This document shows positions 1 through 6,238 of a DNA stretch of 10,267 bases, piece after piece (within the stretch, counting starts at the first letter, position 1; the number at the start of each line of letters is the position of its first letter). The translations under genes and the position numbers were made by a program. The notes below the pieces were generated by a model. The model was not told the DNA's origin and searched no databases. It worked only from the letters and a program-made list of their open reading frames with translations. Source of the stretch: Pirellulales bacterium (GTDB taxonomy: Bacteria; Planctomycetota; Planctomycetia; Pirellulales; JAICIG01); the NCBI GenBank assembly GCA_025924495.1, contig JAICIG010000286.1:1-10267 (forward strand). The letters run 5' to 3'.

Positions 1-137
1 CCGCCGAACAGCACATCCGCGTGCTCCTCGCGGCCGGCGCGGACGTGCGCGTGAAGTCGCCCGAGGGATACACCGCTCAGGCCTTAGCCGAGTCGAAATA
101 CGGCCCGGAGGTAGCGAAGCTGCTGGAGCCGAGGTGA
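1..137 (+). CDS. Ankyrin-repeat protein, C-terminal end only (5' cut by window edge)
   Basis: The reading frame starts at base 3 and stops with TGA at 135-137, giving 44 residues from AEQHIRVLLAAGADV to the terminal KLLEPR. The helix-turn-helix plus LLAAGADV is the end of an ankyrin repeat, a protein-protein interaction fold. The peptide matches the C-termini of the two downstream genes (244-720 and 845-1294) almost residue for residue, so this is the first visible member of a tandem family. Bases 1-64 are identical to 584-647. Its N-terminus, start codon and total length lie outside the window. Partner and biological role are unknown. Confidence 0.85.
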   Translation, partial: AEQHIRVLLAAGADVRVKSPEGYTAQALAESKYGPEVAKLLEPR

Positions 138-243
138 CGTTCCCGTTCACGTGGTCCGGAACTCGACGCAACCGAGCCGCTGCTTCATCAACTCTCATCC
201 ACAAGATTTGACAATAGCTGGCGTGTCCCTCGCGGAGAGCATT

Positions 244-720
244 ATGAACGACTGGTTAAAAGAACACAACAAGCGGGTGAAAGAGCACAACAGGCAAGTG
301 GAAATACGGCATATCCGCGCGTTGGAGCAGTCGGAGGGAGGCGCCGCGACCGCGCTAGGCGCGGCGGTGCGATACGGGCTTGTTGAGGAGATACTGCGAT
401 TGCTAGACGCTGGCGTGGACGTCAACGCGAGGCGCGAGTATGACGGCATTACGCCGCTCATGCTGGCATACGCCCCCAAGATCGCCAAGTTGCTCATCGA
501 CCCTGGCGCCGACGTGAACGCCAGGTGCGATCGGGGCAAAACGACGCTGCTTTGTTTTTTGGGCGGTTTGGTGGGCAAGCGCACCGCCGAACAGCACATC
601 CGCGTGCTCCTCGCGGCCGGCGCGGACGTGCGCGTGAAGTCGCCCGACGGGCGCACCGCTCAAGCCCTGGCCGAGGCGAAATACGGGCCGGAGATAGCGA
701 AGCTGCTGGAGCCGAAGTGA
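244..720 (+). CDS. Small ankyrin-repeat protein, tandem copy 2
   Basis: This is a 158-aa soluble protein with no signal peptide or membrane segment. The start at ATG 244 is preferred over the more upstream GTG 151 for two reasons. It gives the same N-terminus (MNDWLKE) as the paralogue at 845, and GGAG (234-237) lies 6 bases upstream. Residues 1-30 are a charged helical lead-in containing a tandem heptad (KEHNKRV/KEHNRQV). Ankyrin repeats follow at roughly residues 37-66 (ending LLDAGVDVNAR), 67-94 (TPLML to LLIDPGADVNAR), 98-131 (a long repeat with an inserted GGLVGKRTAEQ segment) and a capping helix ending KLLEPK. Two ankyrin consensus positions are altered relative to copy 3: LIDH is LIDP and TPLL is TTLL, which suggests relaxed constraint. 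Ankyrin proteins bind partner proteins; the partner here is unknown. Confidence 0.85.
   Translation: MNDWLKEHNKRVKEHNRQVEIRHIRALEQSEGGAATALGAAVRYGLVEEILRLLDAGVDVNARREYDGITPLMLAYAPKIAKLLIDPGADVNARCDRGKTTLLCFLGGLVGKRTAEQHIRVLLAAGADVRVKSPDGRTAQALAEAKYGPEIAKLLEPK
259..300 (+). repeat. In-frame 21-bp tandem duplication near the start of ankyrin copy 2
   Basis: Two consecutive 21-base units (259-279 and 280-300) encode KEHNKRV and KEHNRQV. The unit occurs once, in diverged form (KETNWQA), in the paralogue at 845, which is why this copy is longer at its N-terminus. The units differ at a few bases, so the duplication is not brand new. Confidence 0.7.
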
Positions 721-844
721 AACACCGCGGAACGCGGATCGGTCTTCGTATATCGATATCATTCTCGCCGCCAAAGGAAACGCGAGGCTCGGATTGGCAA
801 TTCTGCCCAGGAGCATTTTAGGTCTCTTGTAACGGTGCTATGGC

Positions 845-1294
845 ATGAACGACTGGTTAAAAGAAACGAATTGGCAAGCGATTGTCAGACACATCCGCTC
901 ATTGGAGCAGCACGGCCATAGTGCGGACGCGTTGGGCGAGGCAGTAAGGCATGGAATCGCGGATGAGATTGTGCGACTAATCGAAAGCGGTGTTGACGTC
1001 AATTCAAGAGGCGCGAATGGCTTGACCCCCCTCATGTTTGCAAACACCCCCAAGGTCGCCAAATTGCTCATCGACCATGGCGCCGACGTGAACGCCAGGT
1101 GCGATCGGGGCAAAACGCCGCTGCTTTGGTTCTTGGGCGGCTTGGTGGGCAAGCGCACCGCCGAACAGCACATCCGCACGCTCCTCGCGGCCGGCGCCGA
1201 CGTGCGAGTGCAGTCGATTGAGGGAGACACCCCTCAGGCGCTTGCTGAGGAGAAGTACGGCCCGGAGATAGCGAGGCTGCTGGAGCCGAAATAG
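845..1294 (+). CDS. Small ankyrin-repeat protein, tandem copy 3
   Basis: This is a 149-aa soluble paralogue of the gene at 244-720, starting MNDWLKE. Ankyrin units run over about residues 28-56 (ending LIESGVDVNSR), 57-85 (TPLMF to LLIDHGADVNAR) and 89-122 (TPLLWFLGG plus an insertion, then LLAAGADV), with a C-terminal cap ending RLLEPK. The consensus TPL and LLIDHGADVN signatures are intact, so this looks like the best preserved of the three. No strong ribosome-binding site precedes ATG 845. A two-codon ORF (ATG 840, stop 846-848) overlaps the start as ATGA, so weak coupling is possible. The gene faces the minus-strand gene at 1361-1924 across 66 bases with no convincing terminator hairpin. 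The binding partner is unknown. Confidence 0.88.
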   Translation: MNDWLKETNWQAIVRHIRSLEQHGHSADALGEAVRHGIADEIVRLIESGVDVNSRGANGLTPLMFANTPKVAKLLIDHGADVNARCDRGKTPLLWFLGGLVGKRTAEQHIRTLLAAGADVRVQSIEGDTPQALAEEKYGPEIARLLEPK

Positions 1295-1360
1295 AGCGGG
1301 ACTGCCCGGCCGCTGGCGTCGCGCCGATTGACGCCGTTCACGCAATCGCAATCGATGCTG

Positions 1361-1924
1361 CTACGTGACTTTCAGCAGCTCTTCTTCCTCGAGGCCGTCG
1401 GGCATTTCGCCGCCGACGATATGGCTGTACCCACAGCCAACCGCAAATGACGGGATACCGAGCAAGCGCGCAAGATCATCGTGCCGCTGGATCGCAAAAA
1501 TATAGTCGCCGTCCGCGATTGAGCTTCGCAGGGTTTTCTCCACTCCATCAATGTCATTGGCTCCGAATGCGCTGCAAAGCTTTCGCGCGTCGCCGCCTTG
1601 GGGAGAGGAGGGCGCCGTGGCGTCTGAATTGAAATATCCCGGCGTTGAGTCGTATTCGTCGGCCAGTTCGCCATCGACGCAAAGCTGATACCACAGGATA
1701 TCGTCATCGTGGTTGAGCACCGACAACACCGCGCAGCGCAGCTCTCGCGATAATTGCGCCGCCAATGCGCTGACGGCCTCTCCATTTTGCTCCGATTCTT
1801 CCTCAAAGGCAACGACGCAGCCATGCTCCTCGGGCGTGACATAGGCGGCTCGGCCCGCCAACGCCTTCGCAACGTCCCGCTGATTCGGGCCTCGCAACGT
1901 GTAATTCACATAGAAGTTGCCCAT
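1361..1924 (-). CDS. Conserved-looking acidic protein of unknown function
   Basis: This is a 187-aa soluble, acidic protein starting MGNFYVNYTLRGP, with no signal peptide or membrane segment. ATG at 1924-1922 is preceded on the minus strand by AGGGAG (1933-1938), a good ribosome-binding site, which fixes the start. Visible features are an N-terminal beta-rich stretch, a helix at about 49-63, a WYQL strand, a central EYDSTPGYF segment at about 90-98, a GGDARKLCSAFG segment at 110-121, and a C-terminal HDDLARLLGIPSFAVGCGYSHI stretch before an acidic tail (EEEELL). The mix of strands and helices suggests a compact globular domain. I cannot assign a family or activity. It is convergent with the ankyrin array, so it is not in that operon. 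Small acidic orphan proteins of this kind include immunity proteins of polymorphic toxins, but nothing here proves that. Confidence 0.8.
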   Translation of the reverse strand: MGNFYVNYTLRGPNQRDVAKALAGRAAYVTPEEHGCVVAFEEESEQNGEAVSALAAQLSRELRCAVLSVLNHDDDILWYQLCVDGELADEYDSTPGYFNSDATAPSSPQGGDARKLCSAFGANDIDGVEKTLRSSIADGDYIFAIQRHDDLARLLGIPSFAVGCGYSHIVGGEMPDGLEEEELLKVT

Positions 1925-2000
1925 AGCACGGTCTCCCTAGAGTGGGCCGCCAGCTGCGGCTCCCTGCCTGGCGGCGATGGCGCAGTCGCCGACCTTCCGT

Positions 2001-2029
2001 ACAATAACGTGCGGTGCCCACAAGATCAA
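2001..2029 (-). promoter_or_regulatory. Possible sigma70-type promoter for the 1361-1924 gene
   Basis: Read on the minus strand, TTGATC (2029-2024) and TATTGT (2006-2001) are separated by 17 bases, and the ATG lies about 75 bases downstream. Each hexamer has two mismatches to consensus, so this is weak support. Confidence 0.25.
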
Positions 2030-2053
2030 AAACTGGATCGCCATGAACGTCCA

Positions 2054-2293
2054 ATGACGGATAGTTTTCTCGATCCGCGGGACTTCCCATCAATGACGTT
2101 GTGGAGTGAATTTGACATGGGCTCGTCTCGCTCTGGAGCGTATCACCATGCCTGCGACGTTTATGAACATAAAGGGCGTGACGTTCGCGTACTGGAAAGG
2201 ACGTGGACGCTTATAGGGTATATGCTGTTTCCCGAAGGCGAGGCGCATCGTCAGACGCTGGATGCTGGCGGGACATGGGCGTCGCTGGCTTGA
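2054..2293 (+). CDS. Doubtful short ORF in the 1925-2378 intergenic region
   Basis: A 79-aa frame from ATG 2054 (MTDSFLDPRDFPSMTLW...) to TGA at 2293. Its composition (HHACDVYEHKGRDVRV, then RTWTLIGYMLF) looks more protein-like than the other frames of the region, but no ribosome-binding site precedes the ATG and I recognise no family. It could be a small orphan gene, the eroded remainder of a longer gene, or chance. It is the only coding candidate in the 454 bases between the divergent genes at 1924 and 2379; apart from a possible minus-strand promoter nothing else is visible there. Confidence 0.25.
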   Translation: MTDSFLDPRDFPSMTLWSEFDMGSSRSGAYHHACDVYEHKGRDVRVLERTWTLIGYMLFPEGEAHRQTLDAGGTWASLA

Positions 2294-2378
2294 AGAATGC
2301 CGTGCATCAACAGTCGCCTCGCCGCTCGCGTCAATTTGGCTAGGCCGCCGATCGCCCCTGGCGCCGACGAGTGATCGA

Positions 2379-3962
2379 ATGTCCGTGTCAATTAAAAACT
2401 GGCAAGCAATCCCCGTGATCCACTTAACTTCCGCCCAACGTGTTCTGCTCGCCGAATGCATCCACGAAGTCAGTTCGTTTAATCCCATCCCTACGCGCTA
2501 TGAAGACTTCGCCGTCCAGATGGGCGATGCGATGTTCGACTATCATCGCGGCCGCGGCAGCGAGATCGGTGGGGCGATGCAAGTTTTCGGCCGCGTGCGC
2601 GAACTGAAGATAATCCCCACGTTCGGCGCGCGCGGCATCACCTCCGGCGGAACGATCCCCGCCGCCGATTTCAAACGCATAACCGAGGAGTTTCTTCGCG
2701 AGCTGCGACAGGCCGGGCCGGTCGACGCCGCCTACTTCGCCCTGCACGGAGCGATGGCCGCCGAAAACGAGGACGATCCCGAGGGCTATCTGCTGGCCGA
2801 GGCCCGTAAGATTCTCGGCGAGCGAATTCCAATCGTCGCCTCGTTCGATCTGCACGGCATTTTGACCGACCGGATGCTCGAGCATACCGACGCCATGGTC
2901 GTCTATCACACTTATCCGCATGTCGATTTCCGCGAGACGGGCGAACGAGCCGCCCGGCTGTTGTTGCGATTATTGGCGGGCGAGATCCGGCCGGTGACGG
3001 CCAAGGTCGAGATACCCGCACTCGTTCGCGGCGACGAGCTGATTACCGCGACGGGCGTGTTCGGACGCTTCATCGGCCAAGCGCAACAGATCGAGCAGAG
3101 TCCTGGCGGATTGTCGGCCGGCATCTTCATCGGCAATCCCTTCACCGACGTGCCGGAGCTGCGCTGCTATAGTGTCGTGACGACCGACGGCGACTCCGCG
3201 CGGGCCGAGCGCGAAGCGCTGCGGTTGGCCGAAGGATTCTGGCCCGAGCGTCGCCGCATGCAAGCCCGGCTGACGCCGCTTGCGGAAAGCGTGCGGCAAG
3301 CCGCCGAGTTGCTGCGAGCCGAGCCCAAGGGAGCTGAGCCTAGAGGAACAGTCGCGATGGTCGATGCGGCCGATGCGACGAGTTCCGGCGCCTCGGGCGA
3401 TAGCAACGCCATTTTGCGAGAGCTGCTCGATGCGGATTACCAGGGCCGGGTATTGGCGCCGATCGTTGACCTGGCCGCGGTCGAGGCCGCCTTTGCGGCC
3501 GGCGTCGGAGCGACGGTGCAAACGACGGTGGGCGGCGCCTTCGATCGACGCCGCTTCACGCCGCTGCCGATCACCGCGAAAGTTCGGCTGCTGTCCGATG
3601 GCCATTTTCGTAGCGAGTCGTTTAAGCAGGCATGGTATTCAGGCCATACGGCGGTGCTGCAAGCGGGCAAGATCGCCCTGGTCGTCACGAGCCGGCCGGT
3701 GCATTTGTTCGATCGCTCGTTGTTCTACGCCCACGGCCAGGATCCGCGCGACTTCGATCTGGTTGTCGTCAAATCGCCCCATTGCGAGCACCGCATGTAC
3801 GCCGAGTGGTGTCTGCGCATGATCAACGTCGACGCACCGGGTTCGACTAGCGCCAACTTGCCCACGCTGGGCCACACTCGTTGCCGCCGGCCGATTTTTC
3901 CGCTCGACGACCTGGCGGAGTTCCAGCCTCGGGCGAAATTGTTCTCGCGCCGCGGCTCATGA
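2379..3962 (+). CDS. M81 family metallopeptidase (MlrC-like)
   Basis: This is a 527-aa cytoplasmic protein covering the whole MlrC fold. The N-terminal domain (about residues 21-310) begins RVLLAECIHEVSSFNP and contains SGGTIP (89-94), ALHGAM (121-126), SFDLHG (155-160) and YHTYPHVDFRETG (176-188). The C-terminal domain (about 325-515) contains ASGDSNAILRELL, TVGGAFDRR, KSPHCEHRMYAEW and VDAPGSTSANL. The E/H residues of AECIHE, the D and H of DLH and the H of TYPH are the likely zinc ligands by family analogy. The family is named after MlrC, which cleaves linear microcystin degradation products. Most members are outside mlr clusters and have unknown substrates, so no gene symbol is given. The start is uncertain: ATG 2379 is the best candidate, homology begins about 20 residues later, GTG 2415 is an alternative, and the frame is open back to 2262. 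No mlrA, mlrB or mlrD neighbours are visible. Confidence 0.93.
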   Translation: MSVSIKNWQAIPVIHLTSAQRVLLAECIHEVSSFNPIPTRYEDFAVQMGDAMFDYHRGRGSEIGGAMQVFGRVRELKIIPTFGARGITSGGTIPAADFKRITEEFLRELRQAGPVDAAYFALHGAMAAENEDDPEGYLLAEARKILGERIPIVASFDLHGILTDRMLEHTDAMVVYHTYPHVDFRETGERAARLLLRLLAGEIRPVTAKVEIPALVRGDELITATGVFGRFIGQAQQIEQSPGGLSAGIFIGNPFTDVPELRCYSVVTTDGDSARAEREALRLAEGFWPERRRMQARLTPLAESVRQAAELLRAEPKGAEPRGTVAMVDAADATSSGASGDSNAILRELLDADYQGRVLAPIVDLAAVEAAFAAGVGATVQTTVGGAFDRRRFTPLPITAKVRLLSDGHFRSESFKQAWYSGHTAVLQAGKIALVVTSRPVHLFDRSLFYAHGQDPRDFDLVVVKSPHCEHRMYAEWCLRMINVDAPGSTSANLPTLGHTRCRRPIFPLDDLAEFQPRAKLFSRRGS

Positions 3963-4130
3963 GGCTGAGGATGAGAAAACCTCCCTGGCTGCGGAGAAAT
4001 CGTTGCAGAATAATCTGTCGCCGGAGTTTCGACTCGTTGTGTATCGGGGAGTTGTTTGTTCCTTGGTGCACGGAAGGCGACCGGCAAAGAGAGACGACGA
4101 TGAGCGAGCAGATTTGCACTTGCACACTTG

Positions 4131-4150
4131 CCGCCAGCTTTAGCTGGTGG
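4131..4150. repeat. REP-like palindrome 1 (inverted relative to palindrome 3)
   Basis: CCGCCAGCT, TT, AGCTGGTGG: 9-base arms with a single G-T pair and a 2-base centre. Its reverse complement contains CACCAGCTAAAGCTGG, which also occurs in palindrome 3 (4428-4445), so the two bracket the transposase relic in inverted orientation. The 168 bases between the M81 stop and this palindrome show no supportable gene. Confidence 0.65.
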
Positions 4151-4234
4151 GAGGAGAGCCCTTCATGAACCGTCGTCCAGCCGGCTTCGGTTTGATGAGG
4201 ACTTGATCGGCGAACTGCGCGGAGATGTTCTTTT

Positions 4235-4369
4235 GAGATAAACCTGCAGGCCCAGTATAAAGCAATCCAATGGCAGCGCGGATTTGGCGCCGTCAGCTTC
4301 GGCAAGCGGCAACTGGCTTGGGTGCTGGATTACATTGCGAAACAGAAAGAGCATCACGAGAGCGCCTGA
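4235..4369 (+). pseudogene. Relic of a REP-associated tyrosine transposase (RAYT, Y1 transposase family), C-terminal fragment
   Basis: A 44-residue open segment ending at TGA 4367-4369 reads IQWQRGFGAVSFGKRQL, then WVLDYIAKQKEHHESA. The pattern WQ-x-G-[FY]-GA-[FV]-S followed by a tryptophan/valine helix, YI-x-x-QK-x-HH is the characteristic C-terminal end of RAYT proteins of the Y1/IS200-like HUH transposase superfamily. The upstream two thirds, including the HUH motif and the catalytic tyrosine region, are missing; the same frame hits a stop at 4196-4198. The product cannot be active. It is bracketed by palindromes at 4131, 4381 and 4428, the arrangement expected at a RAYT locus. Identification rests on my recognition of the family motif, not on a search. 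Confidence 0.65.
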
Positions 4370-4380
4370 AGGCCTGCACA

Positions 4381-4398
4381 AGTCGGCTAAAGCCGACT
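4381..4398. repeat. REP-like palindrome 2
   Basis: AGTCGGCT, AA, AGCCGACT: perfect 8-base arms. It shares the centre GCTAAAGC with palindromes 1 and 3 but has a different outer stem, with both arms changed in a compensating way. It begins 11 bases after the relic's stop codon. Confidence 0.65.
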
Positions 4399-4427
4399 GA
4401 AGACAACAAATGCTTTCGCTCAAACAA

Positions 4428-4445
4428 CACCAGCTAAAGCTGGTG
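4428..4445. repeat. REP-like palindrome 3
   Basis: CACCAGCT, AA, AGCTGGTG: perfect 8-base arms with the shared GCTAAAGC centre, 29 bases after palindrome 2. It is followed by about 160 bases up to the GNAT start in which no gene or clear promoter is visible. Confidence 0.65.
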
Positions 4446-4605
4446 GCAGACGGGGAAAAGCCTGGCCACTGAGTCTCCGACAGGCTGGAATTGCGAAGTG
4501 ATTTAATCGCCGTTGCAGACCGGAGCCCGGCGCCCTAAGAGTGACTTTCGCGGATTGCGCCCCTCAGTTGTTCCCTCGCGTACCATCCGCCATGCTCAGG
4601 AAAGG

Positions 4606-5544
4606 ATGACGGTTTTGAAAGCGCACCTGCGATCGATGACGCCCGCCGATAAGCATGAAGTGGGCGAGCTGATCTATTGTTCGATCAACACTTGGTATCG
4701 CAACCACGGGTATCCGCCGATCTTTCAAGGCGGACCGCGCGTGGCCGAGGTGTTTTATGATGTCTACGAGGATCTCGATCCGGGCTTCAACGTCGTAGCC
4801 GAACATCCCGAGACCGGCCGGCTGATGGGCTCGTGCTTCTATCATCCTCGCAAGCATCACGTCAGCCTGGGGATCATGACGGTCCATCCGAACCACGCCG
4901 GGATGGGCATAGGCCGCGCACTTCTGCAGCACATCATGGATTACACCGACGCCGCCGGTTACCAGGCGCTGCGGTTGACGCAGAGCGCGATCAACGTCGA
5001 TTCGTTCTCGCTGTACAACAAGGCCGGCTTCGTGCCGCGGTACGCTTATCAGGACATGCTGGTTTCCGTGCCGGCCGGGGGCATGCCGAGCCAGTCGTTC
5101 GGCGACAAGCGGGTGCGCGACGCGACGCTCGCCGACGTGCCGGCGATGGCGGCATTGGAATGGGATGTCAGCGGCATTACGCGCGAGCAGGACTATCGCT
5201 ATTGTATCGAGAACCGTCGCGGCTTCTGGCACGTTTCCGTCGTCGTGAATCCCGGCGGAGGCCTCGACGGCTATCTGGTTTCCTCGGCCCATCCGGCCAT
5301 GAACATGATCGGCCCCGGCGTGGCGCGAAGTGAAGCCGACGCTGCGCAGTTGATTCACCGCGAACTCGATCAACATCGGGGGCGTTCGCCGGTGGTGGTT
5401 GTTCCCGTCGAGAAAGAACGCCTCGTGCGGCAGATCTACGCCTGGGGCGGCCGCAATTGCGAGATGCACTTTTGTCAGGTTCGCGGCGTCATGCAACCGT
5501 TTCAGGGCGTGAACCTGCCGAGCTTCTTGCCCGAGACTGGGTAA
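4606..5544 (+). CDS. GNAT family N-acetyltransferase with a second, degenerate GNAT-like domain
   Basis: This is a 312-aa cytoplasmic enzyme. The start at ATG 4606 is chosen because AGGA (4598-4601) lies 4 bases upstream and the GNAT fold begins immediately; the frame stays open upstream to 4513. Domain 1 (about residues 5-155) shows the acetyl-CoA binding motif as VHPNHAGMGIGRALLQHI (93-110; the Q/R-x-x-G-x-G/A loop is present as HAGMGIG) and the closing SLYNKAGFVPRY (135-146). Domain 2 (about 168-294) has the GNAT strand order with GYLVSS, a VVVVPVEKERLVRQIY strand-helix and WGGRNCEMHF, but no G-x-G loop. It resembles the Acetyltransf_18-type C-terminal domain that accompanies some GNATs. 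The product transfers acetyl from acetyl-CoA to an amine; the substrate is unknown. The upstream neighbour is the M81 gene, separated by a transposase relic, so co-transcription is doubtful. Confidence 0.9.
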   Translation: MTVLKAHLRSMTPADKHEVGELIYCSINTWYRNHGYPPIFQGGPRVAEVFYDVYEDLDPGFNVVAEHPETGRLMGSCFYHPRKHHVSLGIMTVHPNHAGMGIGRALLQHIMDYTDAAGYQALRLTQSAINVDSFSLYNKAGFVPRYAYQDMLVSVPAGGMPSQSFGDKRVRDATLADVPAMAALEWDVSGITREQDYRYCIENRRGFWHVSVVVNPGGGLDGYLVSSAHPAMNMIGPGVARSEADAAQLIHRELDQHRGRSPVVVVPVEKERLVRQIYAWGGRNCEMHFCQVRGVMQPFQGVNLPSFLPETG

Positions 5545-5708
5545 AACGCGCTCTGTTCGAGACAGCGTGTGCCTGCTGGATTCAGACGGTAAGTAATTGC
5601 TTTACCGGCGGCGCCGCAAAGTATTGAAATGAGGCAGGCCGGGCATTAGAGTCATCGCACGGCAATTTGCGTTCGAGCTGTCTCGTAACCGCTGGCGGGC
5701 GTTGCGCT

Positions 5709-6236
5709 ATGGAAGCGATTTCGAAGCAAGATCACGAGGACGATCCGGTTTCAGAATGCCCTGCCGTCTGCGGTCAATGCGGAAGTGGCGATGTTGAGCC
5801 GGGATTTCAGGCGCCACTGTGTGGTCGCTGCCGCACGCGCCTGGCGCACCGCCCTTTCCCGGTCTGGATCACGGCGAGCAGCGTCGTTCTGCTGGGGATT
5901 GTGACTTTCGCGGCGATGCGGTCGGTCGACTCTTTTCGCGCTGCAGCGGCCTTCGAGCGTGGCAAACAGGCCGAGCGACACAAGCATTACGCCCGGGCGG
6001 CGGACTACTATCAGCAGGCCGTCGACCAATTTCCCGACTCGACCTTGGCGCTGGCGCGGCTGGCCGTGACACGAGTGCGGGCTGGGCAGGGGCCGGAGGC
6101 CGCCCGGGCGCTCGAGCGGTTGAGCGGCCGCAAAATGGCTCGGGAACTGGTCGCTGAATTAAATCAGGCCATTCACGAGCTGGAAGGCCTGCTAATGAAT
6201 GGAGCAAAACGACCAACTGAATACGACGGGGGGTAG
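5709..6236 (+). CDS. Zinc-ribbon / single-TM / TPR protein
   Basis: This is a 175-aa predicted membrane-anchored protein. Cys21-x2-Cys24 and Cys38-x2-Cys41 form a short zinc ribbon. Residues 51-70 (WITASSVVLLGIVTFAAM) form one transmembrane helix. Residues 77-140 form about two TPR helix pairs (AFERGKQAERHKHYARAADYYQQA, then LALARLAVTRVRAGQ). The ribbon and the TPR part lie on opposite sides of the membrane. ATG 5709 is used as the start because it gives a compact N-terminus, but no strong ribosome-binding site precedes it and TTG 5667 is possible. The next gene begins 2 bases after this stop and its ribosome-binding site lies inside this gene's last codons, so the two are translationally coupled. 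The likely role is as adaptor or partner of the downstream metalloprotease; that is inference. Confidence 0.85.
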   Translation: MEAISKQDHEDDPVSECPAVCGQCGSGDVEPGFQAPLCGRCRTRLAHRPFPVWITASSVVLLGIVTFAAMRSVDSFRAAAAFERGKQAERHKHYARAADYYQQAVDQFPDSTLALARLAVTRVRAGQGPEAARALERLSGRKMARELVAELNQAIHELEGLLMNGAKRPTEYDGG

Positions 6237-6238
6237 AG

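Noticed and set aside
208..236. Perfect TTGACA upstream of ankyrin copy 2 considered as a promoter
   Set aside because: No acceptable -10 hexamer at 16-18 bases (the sequence there is CGCGGA-like), so a lone -35 match is not enough.
750..759. 10-bp palindrome ATATCGATAT between ankyrin copies 2 and 3 considered as an operator
   Set aside because: It is a single short palindrome with no second copy and no adjacent promoter or regulator; chance is sufficient.
2970..3605. Long minus-strand ORF opposite the M81 gene
   Set aside because: It is arginine- and glycine-rich shadow peptide antisense to conserved MlrC motifs.
3847..4305. ORFs on both strands spanning the M81 3' end and the intergenic region
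   Set aside because: They overlap the conserved M81 C-terminus and the RAYT relic in wrong frames and show no protein-like composition.
4564..5496. A 310-codon minus-strand ORF opposite the GNAT gene
   Set aside because: It is the antisense shadow of a clear GNAT coding sequence in GC-rich DNA. Its peptide shows no family motif and it has no supporting ribosome-binding site.
5587..5607. Inverted repeat CGGTAA/TTACCG after the GNAT gene considered as a terminator
   Set aside because: The stem is only 6 bp with a 9-base loop and no T-run follows.
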